The position numbers were made by a program, and so were the translations under genes. Under the pieces are notes generated by a model. That model made no database searches, was not told where the DNA came from, and saw only the letters and a program-made list of their open reading frames with translations. From Macrolepiota albuminosa (taxonomy: Eukaryota > Basidiomycota > Agaricomycetes > Agaricales > Agaricaceae): a stretch of 64,000 nt of DNA. The DNA lies in NCBI GenBank assembly GCA_027475525.1, contig JAMWFC010000038.1, positions 124,001 to 188,000 of the forward strand. The letters run 5' to 3'. Positions 32,120 through 42,576 of the stretch are shown here, piece after piece; the stretch's first letter is position 1, and the number at the start of each line of letters is the position of its first letter.

Positions 32120-32293
32120 CCTCGACACAATAAATTTGACCTTAAAGGCCACTCTGATAGACGATATGCATTTACTCGGACTGACAAATACTTTTGTCAC
32201 GTATATTAGTAGAAACAGTGATGCGCCACACATGCTAGTTTACCAGGTAAATTCACGAACCATATCATTGTTACAATTGTGGCACATGGTGAG

Positions 32294-33820
32294 TCAAATC
32301 TCATCGTCCAGTCCCAGACACTTTGTCCAAGTCCAAAGTGAACAAGAGATAGATAGAATCAATGGGCAACAAGACTCACTCGGAATTCAATAAACGCATC
32401 TGAACCACCACTTCTTGGCGACGGCATCAAAAACTGGAGGCTCAGCAATCCATCCTCGTCGATACGCAATGAAGTTTTGGTGGAACTTTGCAATGCCCTG
32501 AGCGTCTTTGTTATATGCCCAAATCTATAGCTGATGTTCCGGAAATATTAGAGAGAGCCAAAACAAAGCGGCGTCATTTTCGCGTACCTAACACGAACAT
32601 TTTCTCTGCATTCGAAGGTTTCTAGCACTTCTCTGTCATTTGGGTAGTCCATCTGAGAGGTCGAGTTCAGGACTGTAAACACAACAGAAGAGAGATATCA
32701 CACTTCAGTACTACCGAACGTTCCTGCTGCTTGAATGCGGAGCATCGGTTTTTCAATGACGCGTAGCTTTTGTCTTTCGCGTGAGGTTGAAGTTTCTATC
32801 TCTGGAGGTGGACTTCCAATGAAGGTTAGTTTGTCAAATGAAGGATCAAGTTCTGAAAGCGCATCGCGAAGCCATGATGACTGGTTGATGTTAGCTTTGG
32901 TATGGGTGCCTATAGAGTCTACATCATACCTTCAAGATCACTTTCAAGACACTAAATGATATGAGCTAGCATTCCTAACTTCAGTGAGTCAGACTCACGT
33001 GCGATTAGCATCGAAAGGAAGCTCAAGATGGGGCTCAAACTCGAATGTGGCTATCTCACACGTAGTCGTTGGTCCTGTCGCGTCTTCTGCGCTTGATCTT
33101 ACTCAGAAAACAATATATCAGTCATAAGGAAGACGCTCACAGTATTAAGGTGAGAGGATCTCCCGGGCCGGCATAGGTCAATCTCATCCCTGTCTTCCGA
33201 TCAGAACCAGAGAAATAAGCGTCAAGTCCTCGAGCCCCAATTCTTCCTCGCCCTCCCCGATCACCATCGCCGTCGTGTTCAGAGTCATTTCCAGTTTTTT
33301 TCCACTTTTTGTATTTTGCACCTGCATTAGAGGGAGCACCAGCAGTACCAAATATGTTCAGACATTCGATGAGAGTGCTGAGTGGGATTTCAAATCCAAC
33401 ATTGTCCTCGGCGGCGTCAGACTCTTGTGACGATTGGACCGCATCTGAATGGTATGTGTATTCGTCAAAGATATCAGAAAATATGAATGCGGTGCCTAGA
33501 CAGCTGAATTAATGGTCTCAGGTCCCTCCAAGATCATGAAAAACTCACCGAGGAGAGTACGAGCCTCTTCTACAGTGATTGTAAGACCCCTTGCGGTCAC
33601 TGTAAAGGTTGCGCGCTTGTGAATTAAGCTCAATTTGTCTTCAAGCGAGCCTCTAAGCTTACATTGGCGAAATTGACTGCACGTAGCAATGCTGCAAAGT
33701 ACCGAACATCGTGCACGGAAGCTTTCAGGATCTTGATCGTAGTAGTCAGTCGATTTTCGCTGCATCAGACATACGTCGACAAATTGGTGTATTTGATACC
33801 TGTTTCGAGACTTGTGGCAT
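32294..33820 (-). CDS. rad1: RAD1 homologue, 9-1-1 DNA-damage checkpoint clamp subunit
   Basis: Ten exons on the minus strand: 33820-33800, 33731-33663, 33615-33549, 33495-33141, 33097-32999, 32951-32930, 32880-32704, 32652-32588, 32530-32380 and 32320-32294. They sum to 1053 nt, a 350-residue protein, with all nine introns GT...AG and 43-68 nt long. Recognisable Rad1 blocks are VHDVRYFAALLRAVNFAN, RGLTITVEEARTLLGTAFIF, DEYTY, MRLTYAGPGDPLTLIL, TTTCEIATFE, SSWLRDALSELDPS and GSTEMDYPNDREVLETF. Known role: one of three subunits of the PCNA-like ring loaded at DNA damage to activate the ATR-type kinase, in the nucleus. A hydrophilic insert of about 40 residues (KKWKKTGNDSEHDGDGD) interrupts the first half. 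It is the only clearly intact host gene in the window, 550 bp from the divergent HECT gene. Confidence 0.93.
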
Positions 33821-34370
33821 GGTGCACTAGTGTCTTAATGTCGTTGATAGATCGTCGTTATTCCGTTTCTTGTCTTCCCACACACGACGTGACAGATTTC
33901 GGCTATCGGAGATGCACTCTTATCTCCCAGACAGAAGTGCTTCCTGTTCACGGAACGTTGATCCCAATACTGTCTAATCACTAATATCTCGTAGTCTACT
34001 TTTGTTTTGCAGTCTTGCAGCCTACCCGTCACTCCGTTCCTCTCGCAACAGGCCCTTGCTTAACATGTTTCGCCGATACCTAATCCTGTATCGTCGCAGG
34101 TCAATGATCTAACAACTGCATTTAAGTACAGACTGGGGACTCAATCAATCACCTGCAGCCAATACCTCTAATTTTGCTTCAAACACCGCCCCCTTCCCTG
34201 GCTCAAGTTCCCATGCCACAGCAACTGAGAGCATGAGTCCGGTCATGCTTTTTTGGAGTGTGTCTCCAACTGCCACGACAGAAACAGAGCAAACATCCTC
34301 TCCATCCCGCCCAACGAGCTTAGGTTCCTAGACTTCTCAAACTCCCGCCTCTTCCTCTGCCACTGCCACG
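33821..34370. other. Intergenic region between rad1 and the HECT gene, with an upstream coding relic
   Basis: About 550 bp between two divergent genes, so it must hold the rad1 promoter. From about 34160 the plus strand encodes a Ser/Thr-rich string in frame with the HECT gene (NTSNFASNTAPFPGSS, SPSRPTSLGS) but with a TAG at 34328-34330. It resembles the linker before the WW domains in Rsp5-type proteins. No C2 domain can be found upstream, and there is too little space for one. Confidence 0.55.
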
Positions 34371-36322
34371 ATGTCCAACTCAACTAGTGGCACCACCTCT
34401 TCCGGATCTGCTGCGCAAACTTCTCAGATGCGCAATTTGAACCCCAGTGTCGACCAACATGGACCATTGCCTCCAGGTTGGGAGCTTCGTTTCGATTCTC
34501 TTGGCAGAACGTATTATGTGGACAACAATACGCGCAACACAACCTGGAACCGTCCTTGTTCAGATGTCGCCTTGAACAACAATGCCCAGGACAATGAAAC
34601 TAATGCCTCCAGTGATCAACACTCCCGTCGCATCCCAGCGGATGACCTCCTTGTGGCCAGTAATCCCGATCCTCAGTCATCTTCAACGTCTACATCAACA
34701 TCACAACCAGCTACAGCAACCACAACGATCTCTACTGGGAATACAACGGCTGGAAGCGGTACCCTTCCCAACGGATGGGAGGAACGTTACACACCGGAAG
34801 GCCGTCCTTATTATCTTGATTACAACACACGTACAACAACTTGGGTTGACCCCCGGAGACAAATCTCTCAGCTTGGACCTTTACCTTCTGGATGGGAAAT
34901 GCGCCTAACGTCGACAGCGCGAGTTTATTTTGTGGATCACAATACAAGGACTACGACTTGGGACGACCCCAGATTACCGTCTACTCCTGATGCTAATGTA
35001 CCACAGTACAAGCGCGACTTCAGGAGGAAGCTCATCTACTTCAGGAGTCAACCCGCTATGCGCGCGCAGCCCGGGAACTGCCAGATCAAGATCAGAAGGA
35101 ACCACATTTTTGAAGATAGTTACGCGGAAATTATGAGGCAAACGCCGAATGACCTGAAAAAACGACTGACGATTAAGTTCGATGGCGAAGATGGCTTGGA
35201 CTATAGTCGTTTGTCACGGTACGGTTTGCCGATTCGTTGTTTGTTTCTTTTCGATGATGACTCTGACGTTGAACCCCAGAGAGTTTTTCTTCCTGCTCTC
35301 GCACGAAATGTTTAATCCCTTCTATTGCCTCTTTGAATACTCTGCCCACGACAACTATACCCTACAGATAAATTCCGCATCAGGCGTGAATCCGGAACAT
35401 CTTAATTATTTCAAATTCATCGGTCGTTCTTTGGGTTTGAGCGTTTTCAATCGCCGATTCGTGGCTGCCGATTTTAACGTTGGCTTTTACAAGATGATTT
35501 TGAGAAAGAAACTTACGCTGGCCGACTTGGAGAGCGTTGATGCTGAGTTACATCGGAGTATGACCTGGATGCTGTATGTTTGCATTTCTTATCTATGCAA
35601 TCCTCTCATTTTATTTCAACTTCCCCAACAGTGAAAATGATATAACCGGCGTCATCAACGAAACTTTCACCACCGTAGAGCGTTTCGGTGAGATGGTTAC
35701 CATTGAGCTTAAGGACGGAGGTGCCAATATCCCGGTCACCGAGGAAAACAAGAAGGAATATGTTGACCTCATCGTTGACTATCATATCTTCAAACGCGTT
35801 AAAGATCAGTTTGAGGCATTCATGTCAGGTTTCACCGAGTTTATTCCTCTGGACCTCTTCAAAGTCTTTGACGAACTCGAACTAAAATTACTCATCGGTG
35901 GTGTGTCAGAGATTGATGTGTAAGTGGTTGCAACCACTCGTTGTTCGTTCACTCCATTATTCGTGATATTTGACAGCGATGATTGGGCCCAATTCACCAG
36001 CTATCGTGGCTATGAGGAAAATTACCAAGTCATTCAATGGTTCTGGAAATGTGTGCGGAGCTGGCCGCCCGAGCGTAAATCCCGCCTCCTCCAGTTTGTG
36101 ACCGGCACGTCTCGTATCCCAGTCAATGGATTCAGGGATCTGCCAGGCGATGTTGGACCACATCATTTCACCATTAGAAAACTGGGTGACCCATCACAAC
36201 TTCCAAAGAGTCATACCACCAATACAATTGATTTACCTCCATACAGGGATTATGCAAGCTTAGAGCAAAAGCTCACAATGGCTGTTGAGTATGTCCTTTT
36301 ACCATGGTTTTTGGTGACATAA
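34371..36322 (+). CDS. WW-WW-WW-HECT protein without C2 domain or catalytic cysteine (Rsp5/NEDD4 relative)
   Basis: Four exons (34371-35218, 35280-35573, 35632-35919, 35977-36322; introns 61, 58 and 57 nt) give 591 residues. Three WW domains lie at about residues 31-64, 130-163 and 168-201 ([39 protein letters not shown]). The HECT domain runs from about 225 with [39 protein letters not shown] and [11 protein letters not shown]. Family members have H-T-C-F-N-R-x-D-L-P; here codons 36212-36235 give HTTNTIDL, so the catalytic Cys is gone and one codon is missing. The usual C-terminal GFGQE is also absent: the frame runs through a former donor GTATGT to a stop at 36320. The C2 domain is missing and an upstream in-frame TAG precedes the ATG. 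All other exons and splice sites are intact. A dead paralogue that could still bind PPxY substrates, or a young pseudogene. Confidence 0.8.
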
Positions 36323-37353
36323 GGCTCATCCCGCTGGTCTTGTGGAGATCGGAGAGTTTGTACTTGAGTAACTTCAAGCGCTGGGTCAAGCCAACACGTC
36401 CACCTTGCCTTTAGGAAGAAAAACATTGTGAGCATTTCGGTACACATGAAACAGAATTCTGACAGAACTGATTCATCATGGCTGTGTTTTACAGCAGCAA
36501 GGTGGGCATCAGCAGCCCTCAGGTGGTTCCCAATGTGCTAATATGAGAAGTCTGTTTCCCAAGTGTTCATCAGCATTTGCAGTATGTTGCAGCATTATGG
36601 GAGAAAGGCAAATGGATAGTTGGAATCACAGTATTTATAGGAAGCAGAATATGGGACATCATTACTCGTGTATAAACAGTATTTAATGAATACTCTAGTG
36701 AAAGGGTGTTACAGGATCAAAAGTTGAGTCTTAAGTAGTGTTTCTGTTTGGGTAATGTCTGAAGTTTTATTTCATTTTTGGTGATTTTATACTTTGGTTG
36801 TCTGTACAATTGTTTCTCATGCTTTCAAAGCTCCAGAAGCTCACCTGGCTTGAGGAATCTCCAAATTTCAGATCAATCATTCTCAATGACAGGGAGTTGC
36901 ATTACAGCTAGCCAAAATTAAAGTTATACAGTTTATTTCAATTGTTTCAAGTGCTACAAATGTACCTCATTGAGGTTTGGAATTTGATTGTCAAAGTAGA
37001 TGCACACTACATAAAGGGCATTCAATGATACAGAATTCAGATATCCAACCCTCCACTAGTGTAAATTGCTGGGTCATGTCAGGGGACTCCTCATCTTTTC
37101 CTCATTTCATTATTTCTTTATTCCTTCACTATTCTCTCATCTCACTGCCTTTTCACTGGATATATAGCTGCTCACATAAGCATTGTTTACATATTTCACT
37201 ATCACCATCCTATCTCTTTTCTCCCTTCTCTATTCTCTTATCTTTTTCTCTTAGGCTTGCTGTAATAGAATTGATCTACTACCAGTTACTAACAATTCTT
37301 TCACCCAAATTATAAAGAGGAAACCAAAGCTTTTCAAGACCTGAATCTGAGAC
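36323..37353. other. A+T-rich gap without recognisable gene
   Basis: Just over 1 kb. At 36417-36419 an acceptor-like CTTTAG may have served the former last HECT intron, but no GFGQE-type exon follows. From 37077 (TGTCAGGGGAC) to about 37290 (GTTACTAACA) a pyrimidine-rich block could be a short LTR belonging to the ORF at 37354; no second copy is in the window to test this. Confidence 0.4.
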
Positions 37354-38382
37354 ATGGACCCTCTCCTGGTAACAGAGTTCCCCATCATGGCCCCTCTCCT
37401 CTCTGGGGTTGTGCCTGAAGATGCTGTGAATTACAACATTCTGGATCCCCAGTCCTAGTTATCAGCAGAAGTGGAGCTCATTGTACAAGGATTGAATAGG
37501 AGCAGCCTGAATGCATCTATCTGGCAACTTGAAGACTTACAAAACTCAATGATGGAAAAGATCTAGTCAACCTTCAAGTCTTCCCCCCTGTTAGGAACAG
37601 CGCTACTACTGCCTTGGCAAGACCACTGGATTATACTATCATCAGATTTAAAGCAGGTCTAAAAAGAAGACTTAGGCCAGAACTTGGACATTATTTGTTT
37701 GAAGCTCATCCAGGCTTCTGAAGGAAATTTAGATGTGGAGTGGAACATTGTGCCAGGACATAATAAAGCCAGGATTGTATGGTTCAGAGACAACACCAAA
37801 ATGGGGGTAGCAAGACTGAGGGATGGCTTAGAAAAATATCCAAAAGAAAACCACATCAACTATCAAGGGTGCACTACTATTGGCAAGATGGTCCGGTTCT
37901 ATCTGATTAAGAAAGGAGATGTCAGAGCTTTGAAGGAACACCTGCTGATGATAGGAGGGAATGAGAGTATAGTGGTAACACCCAAATTCATTCAGCCCAG
38001 CTATGCTTTAGAGATCAGAATATAGGTATTGATATGTTTGATGATTTTGAATTCTTTATTGGAGGATACATTGAATGTACTTATCAATCTCTAGCAAAAC
38101 AGGGCCATGCTGTATGTCAACAGAGAGTAGAGCTCAATGATACAGTCTATTGTGTTTTAGTGGAGAACAAAGAGATTGTGGAGAAAATCCTTGAGGACCC
38201 CTTCTCTACCTTTGACTCATGCAACCTCCAAACAAGCAAGCCACAATTTCTGTACCACTTTAATCAGCAAGAGTATCCAATGTCTTGGCAGAGATCATTG
38301 CTGACAAGGGAGTCTGCAGACCAGTGCTTAGATAAGAAAAGATGGGAAGGCTTTGAACATAAGACTAATCAATATGCACATA
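37354..38382 (+). pseudogene. Decayed ORF of unknown family, truncated by TE-X copy 2
   Basis: A frame starting MDPLLVTEFPIMAPLL at 37354 runs with three TAG stops to about 38022, then continues after a frameshift (38034-38382). Conspicuous parts are NLDVEWNIVPGHNKARIVWF, MVRFYLIKKGDVRALKEHL and CNLQTSKPQFLYHFNQQ. It is cut at 38383 by the TE-X LTR, whose first bases provide its apparent stop. It looks like the first protein (gag or ORF1) of a retrotransposon, but I cannot name the family. Base use is A+T-rich, unlike the chromoviruses. Confidence 0.5.
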
Positions 38383-38509
38383 TGTAATGAAATTACAGGT
38401 TTGAGAGAGCTTAGAGGTCACACTGCACAGAATCAGACCAGTCAGGTCTATTGACACAAAAATAAGCTGCTTTATAAGCAGCATGTAAGTAAGTATTTAT
38501 ATAATGTAA
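38383..38509 (-). repeat. TE-X copy 2 3' LTR, outer part
   Basis: Matches the end of the TE-X LTR on the minus strand (TGTAATGAAATTACAGG on plus; AAGCTGCTT/AAGCAGC block and GACCAG...GGTC block). Together with 44575-44667 it makes one LTR split by the Ngaro-type element. The five bases before it, ACATA, should be the TSD; the mate lies outside the window. Confidence 0.82.
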
Positions 38510-38634
38510 ACCAATGAGCTGCTTAACCGCTTATTGTCTGATGACAAAGAATATTTTTATACCGGGTCTTCCGAGAGGGCTCGTTGAGCCAGTCTCGGTC
38601 AGGAATAATATTGCGCCTGCTAATGTGACGGCTA
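38510..38634 (-). repeat. Ngaro B2 repeat (outer end)
   Basis: 125 bp, nearly identical to B1 at 39729-39853. It contains a hairpin CCGAGA-GGCTC...GAGCC-TCTCGG. It forms the terminal end of the element, next to the TE-X LTR. Confidence 0.85.
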
Positions 38635-38654
38635 ATGTACTGAGGGTATTGGTG

Positions 38655-38659
38655 GGTGG
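38655..38659. other. Target-site duplication GGTGG of the solo LTR (mate 39519-39523)
   Basis: GGTGG flanks 38660-39518 on both sides, which proves an insertion and not an internal part of the Ngaro element. Confidence 0.9.
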
Positions 38660-39518
38660 TGTCAGGTTCCGCTGACGACAGGGGCCTCTGGGGGCAAGCA
38701 GGTCCTTACTAGGCGGACTCGAAGTCTACAGAGAGTCTCTGGGTGAGTTCCGGAGTTTTGGGTAGGGCGTGGGGTGGCTACGGAGTGCCGGAGTTTGTAG
38801 GAGGAGGTAGAGCAGGATCCCGGGCTAAGTCCGGAATATGGGGCGGGAGTGGGCGGAGCCTTGCTAGGGTGGAGGGGTGATCAGAAAAGAGACTGAGACC
38901 GGGAGACTGAGACTGGAACCGGGAGACTAAGTTAGAATTGAAGTGAGACTTTTAGAGGGCCGAGAGACTTGAGAGAGTAAGACAGATAGATTGAGATAAG
39001 TACGAAATAGACAAGAGAGTATAGAGACGAGTTATAGCAATATCAAGACTACCGTAACATACTGCGAGCTGTGGGTTAAATATCAGGTGCTGGGTGAGCT
39101 CTGGGCTCCCTGGGCAAGGTCCGTGCCCCCCCTCCATGTGGTGCGTCCTGTGCAGTGTATTGTCCGGGTGCCAGTCCTCTGCAGTCGTGTGGTTCCGGGG
39201 GTTGTAGATGGGTTGCAGTGTATTGTCCGGGCTCGGGAGTGGCGCCGGAAGGGCGGCGCCAAGTGGAGGCGGTTCCCAGGCTTGATTGATCGAGGTTTGG
39301 GACGGCATCTGGGGCATGTGACGCATTGGCGGGACTTTGGGTCTTATCCGGAGAGCTGGATATTGGGTTGGGCCGGGCCGGTCGTGGCCGGGGCGCATCG
39401 GATCTAGTCGGCCTTGGCCCGATATGTCCTGGGGTTGTGTCGGGGGGTGGGTTTCCGAGGAGAGGCTTCAGGCCAGAACCACTGGGGGGTCGGAGTGGTG
39501 CAGGTGCGGTTTGTGACA
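38660..39518 (-). repeat. Solo LTR of the Chr-A family
   Basis: 859 bp. On the minus strand it starts TGTCACAAACCGCACC and ends GGAACCTGACA, related throughout to the Chr-A LTRs and including the self-priming complement GTAGTCTTGATATTGC. No internal sequence is left, so the rest was removed by LTR-LTR recombination. Confidence 0.9.
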
Positions 39519-39523
39519 GGTGG

Positions 39524-39659
39524 GTAGCACGAAAATGTAACTAAGTTGATAACTAGAGACCAATTGGTGAGATGTATTCTGTAATTGACAAGTAACCTAT
39601 CTAGAGAGCAATCGCTGAGGTGAATGTCTTACTCGACAGGTCTCGGATTGCTCTCTAGG
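39524..39659 (-). repeat. Ngaro A2 repeat (internal)
   Basis: 136 bp, nearly identical to A1 at 44428-44563. Contains a perfect 13-bp inverted repeat CTAGAGAGCAATC...GATTGCTCTCTAG. Confidence 0.87.
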
Positions 39660-39728
39660 TGAGGAATCACGTGAAATTCACTCAGATAGTTGCCCTCATT
39701 GGCCTCGTGAAATCGGGGATTTAACCCG

Positions 39729-39853
39729 ACCAATGAGCTGCTTAACCGCTTATTGTCTGATGACAAAGAATATTTTTATACTGGGTCTTCCAAGAGGGCT
39801 CGTTGAGCCAGTCTCAGTCAGGAATAATATTGCGCCTGCTAATGTGATGGCTA
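39729..39853 (-). repeat. Ngaro B1 repeat (internal)
   Basis: 125 bp, differing from B2 only at a few positions, mostly transitions. It lies just downstream (in sense) of the recombinase gene. The 69 bp between A2 and B1 contain a TTAACCCG next to B1; TCAACCCG stands at the outer end of A1. Confidence 0.85.
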
Positions 39854-40180
39854 TACCCTATTGGAGGGAAACTGTTGAGCTCATGTGTGAGCAATTGACG
39901 GTGAGCAGGGCAATGGAAAAATGATATATATTAACACAACAAAGTACTGCAGTAGCTATGTGCAAGACTGAGTTTGCATGAAAACAACATCTACTGCAAG
40001 TCTAGTACCTGCTACACGCAGCAGTAAGAGTGCAGTGGGGCAAGAGATCATCACCTGTTCGATGATAGGTCAGATTGTACTGTAACTTCAACTTGAAACA
40101 TACCTGCTGAGTGCATTGGGATGTTCAGGTCAGGAAAGGCAAAAGATTGGCACACACCTGCTGTATGCATTGGTGTCTGC

Positions 40181-41182
40181 TCAACAGGAATCGGTATTGT
40201 TGACATGTCTGCTGAGCACAAGGGCGTAAAGCACAATGGGGTGTTTCCGTATGTACCTCTGGAATGAGTCCGTAGCCCACCTGCCCATAGCCTGTATTAG
40301 ATGAGGGGCGACTCCGGACTCTGCAAGAAATGTTGCACCACCACTTTGCAGGGACTGGCCAGCAAAAGTGTTGTCGAGAAAAGCATGGAGGCGATTTATG
40401 AAGAATGCTCAAGGAGGGGGTTGACCGTTGGCCATGAGCCATAACTCTCTGCGTAGAGGGAAACGGTGGTGCCTGCTTGTCCAATACTTGACAAAGCAGG
40501 CATGTGGGTTGGGGTTACAGCATTGTTTGCGGACTAGGATACGGTTATCTTCAAAGAAGGCATTGGCTTTGTGAGTAGGTAGGAAGAATGAGAATTTGTT
40601 GCTGGACACAGACACCGAGGAGGCCACAGTAATTTTTCTGTAATGGCATAGGCTGACGTCGTCTGGGATAGCCATTTCTCCGAGGCATAGTAGTGCGAAA
40701 AATCCAGTCGTAAGCATTGTGAGGAAGAGGGTGTCGTCGTGAGATGGATTAGATGGATAAATATTGACGATGTGTGATATATTGTCTAGAGTCAGTGTAG
40801 CCTTGCGCATAGTCGCAGATGAGAATCTCTTTTTAGACCCTGAGAGTGTTTTCTTGACCAAAGCAGAGTTTCTGGTGCTACGAACATCGGGAAAATAGAT
40901 TTTGAGCTGGTTGCATATACCTGAAAGGTAGGATGATATGGATTTGGGGTCGATATGATGGGACATATAAGCAATGTATAGAGAAAGGGTGTCTGCGGTC
41001 AGTGTAGTGCTGAGATTGTGTATTTTGATAAAATTTAAATAAGAGTTCAGGGCGGACCCATAACATTTATAAGTTGAGTCGTTGATGGAATAACCGAGTG
41101 CGATAAAGCGCTCATGTATCAAGTGCTCTCGAGACCAAGCCACGCAGTGTGGTTGCCTTGGTCTCACTGTAGGAATAATCAT
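40181..41182 (-). pseudogene. Ngaro tyrosine recombinase, inactivated
   Basis: Starts MIIPTVRPRQPHC two bases after the RT/RNase H stop. SAM-like N-terminal part (STYKCYGSALNSYLNFIK), then the catalytic part. The first active-site Arg, expected in RLGE, is Cys here (FFALLCLGEM, CGT to TGT). A TGA at 40409-40411 interrupts PPP-AFFINRLHAF. The second catalytic Arg, expected near QSMRAGG, is Gln (GQSLQSGGATFLA). The nucleophilic Tyr is kept (SFQRYIRKHP). Frame ends at 40181. All three lesions fit C-to-T or G-to-A changes. Confidence 0.82.
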
Positions 41183-41184
41183 TT

Positions 41185-42576
41185 TTAGGTTTCTCCCAGC
41201 AGCTCATGAGGGGGTAGAAAGTTGGTTATTTCGAGGGTAGGAAAAAGGCTACGAGCTTCTTCAAACTTCTTTTGAGACAGGAGGTTGGCACAGACATTCT
41301 GGGCACCCGGGATATGTAGTACCTTAAGTTTATGATTTCCTTCAATGATCACATCCACCGCTGCTTTTAAGAGATTGTTGTAAAGGGGCTGTGCATGTAA
41401 GGAGTTGAAGATGTCTATTGTATTGGAGTTGTTGGAATAGATGAGTATGCGTTTTGAGTCGGTAGTGTCCCTGGTTGCATGTGACAATGCACTTGTGATG
41501 GTCAAGGCTTCAAGGTAGAAGATGAGGTCTGGTGGCGTGTCGCTCTGAGTTGCACAGAAAAATGCCTTTTTTGTCTCAGAATACCAAAACGCCATGCCAG
41601 AGGGGCAGGCATCGCATTTGATGATGATATCAGCTTCATCAGGACTCCAAGCCTTGGAGTCCAAGATGTAAACCCCATCCGATTCCTTGATGTGTTGGGC
41701 CCCCCAAATGAGGTCAGCCCTAATCTCTTTGTTGCACCAGACGCATGCATCGGGGTTGTCAGGGATCGTCGCAAGCTTCACATAAATGTTAGATAAGCTT
41801 GGAGCAAGTAGAGGAAAAACGTTTAATCCCCAGTTAACCCATCCTGCAAGCCTCTGCCATGCTCGCTTGGTATGATGTGTTGATTTCTTCTTATGATAAG
41901 CTGCAAAGCAATACATTTCTTGCACTAGGTCGTTTTTGGCATCGGGTGGTAGGGTCATGGTCATCGCATTTGGGTCAACGTGAATCCCAATGATTGTAAG
42001 AGGTGTCCCATGAACTTGTTTCTTCTCTTTGTGTGGTATACCCAGCTTGTCCCATAAGGAGAGTAAGTTGGCTTGGCTACAAGGGAGCCATCGACTGTAC
42101 GGTTTGTAATACTTTGAGTCATCGGCAGCATTCATGCCATAAGTATCGTCATTGAAACACAAAGGGTCGTCAACCTCATACGAGTCCTTCACGGACCAGG
42201 TTACAAAACTGTTGAACGCACCCCAGCAGTTTAGTGATGCCCACCCTCCAAAGCAATTGCATCGATCAACATAGCGGTGTCCATCCACTGTAACGATTTG
42301 CTTTATCTGCCATCTCGGGTGCATTGGAATGAGGCGGTATGCGTTCATAACGTCCAATTTCCACATGACAAGTGGTTGGTTAGATGTGCTGCGTAGCCGT
42401 AACAAGAGTTCGCCTAGATGACACATGTTGTCCATCGGAAACCCGCAAATATCATTGTAAGCAATCATAGAATTCAGAGAATAAGGACCCGCAGATTGAT
42501 TAGTTACTAGTTGTAGATCTGTCGATTTAGGTTTTGGCACAGCGTGTATCGGTGAACTATACATTCCATCGAACAA
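41185..42576 (-). pseudogene. Ngaro reverse transcriptase / RNase H
   Basis: 463 codons open, continuing directly from ORF1 after a TGA at 42577-42579. RT motifs: YSSPIHAVPKP, LVMWKLDVMNAYRLIP and FNDDTYGM in place of the usual xVDDSFG. RNase H: IIIKCDACPSGMAFW, FYLEALTITSALS and IYSNNSNTIDIFNSL, where family members usually have Asp at SDS/SDN. No methylase-like domain follows, as in Ngaro and unlike DIRS1. The fusion with ORF1 apart from one TGA suggests one original polyprotein. Confidence 0.82.

Larger units (their letters stand above)
30949..32293 (+). other. Uncharacterised stretch with possible exons on the plus strand
   Basis: I do not recognise a gene. Possible coding pieces are 31022-31307 (after a plausible acceptor TTACAG; contains LHWMEVSAPTILLLQPF once duplication no. 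10 is collapsed), 31568-31867 (with WGLRFFIQESDIEAIEAETL, acidic before it) and about 32120-32250 (LDTINLTLKATLIDDMHLL). They do not join into one frame by clear GT...AG introns. It could be a decayed or partial gene lying tail-to-tail with rad1. Confidence 0.3.

Noticed and set aside
34371..36322. Functional Rsp5 ubiquitin ligase
   Set aside because: The catalytic cysteine, one adjoining codon and the C-terminal tail are missing, and there is no room for a C2 domain before rad1.
37077..37300. Defined LTR upstream of the ORF at 37354
   Set aside because: Ends TGT...ACA can be picked, but there is no second copy, TSD or primer site, so it was left as a remark only.
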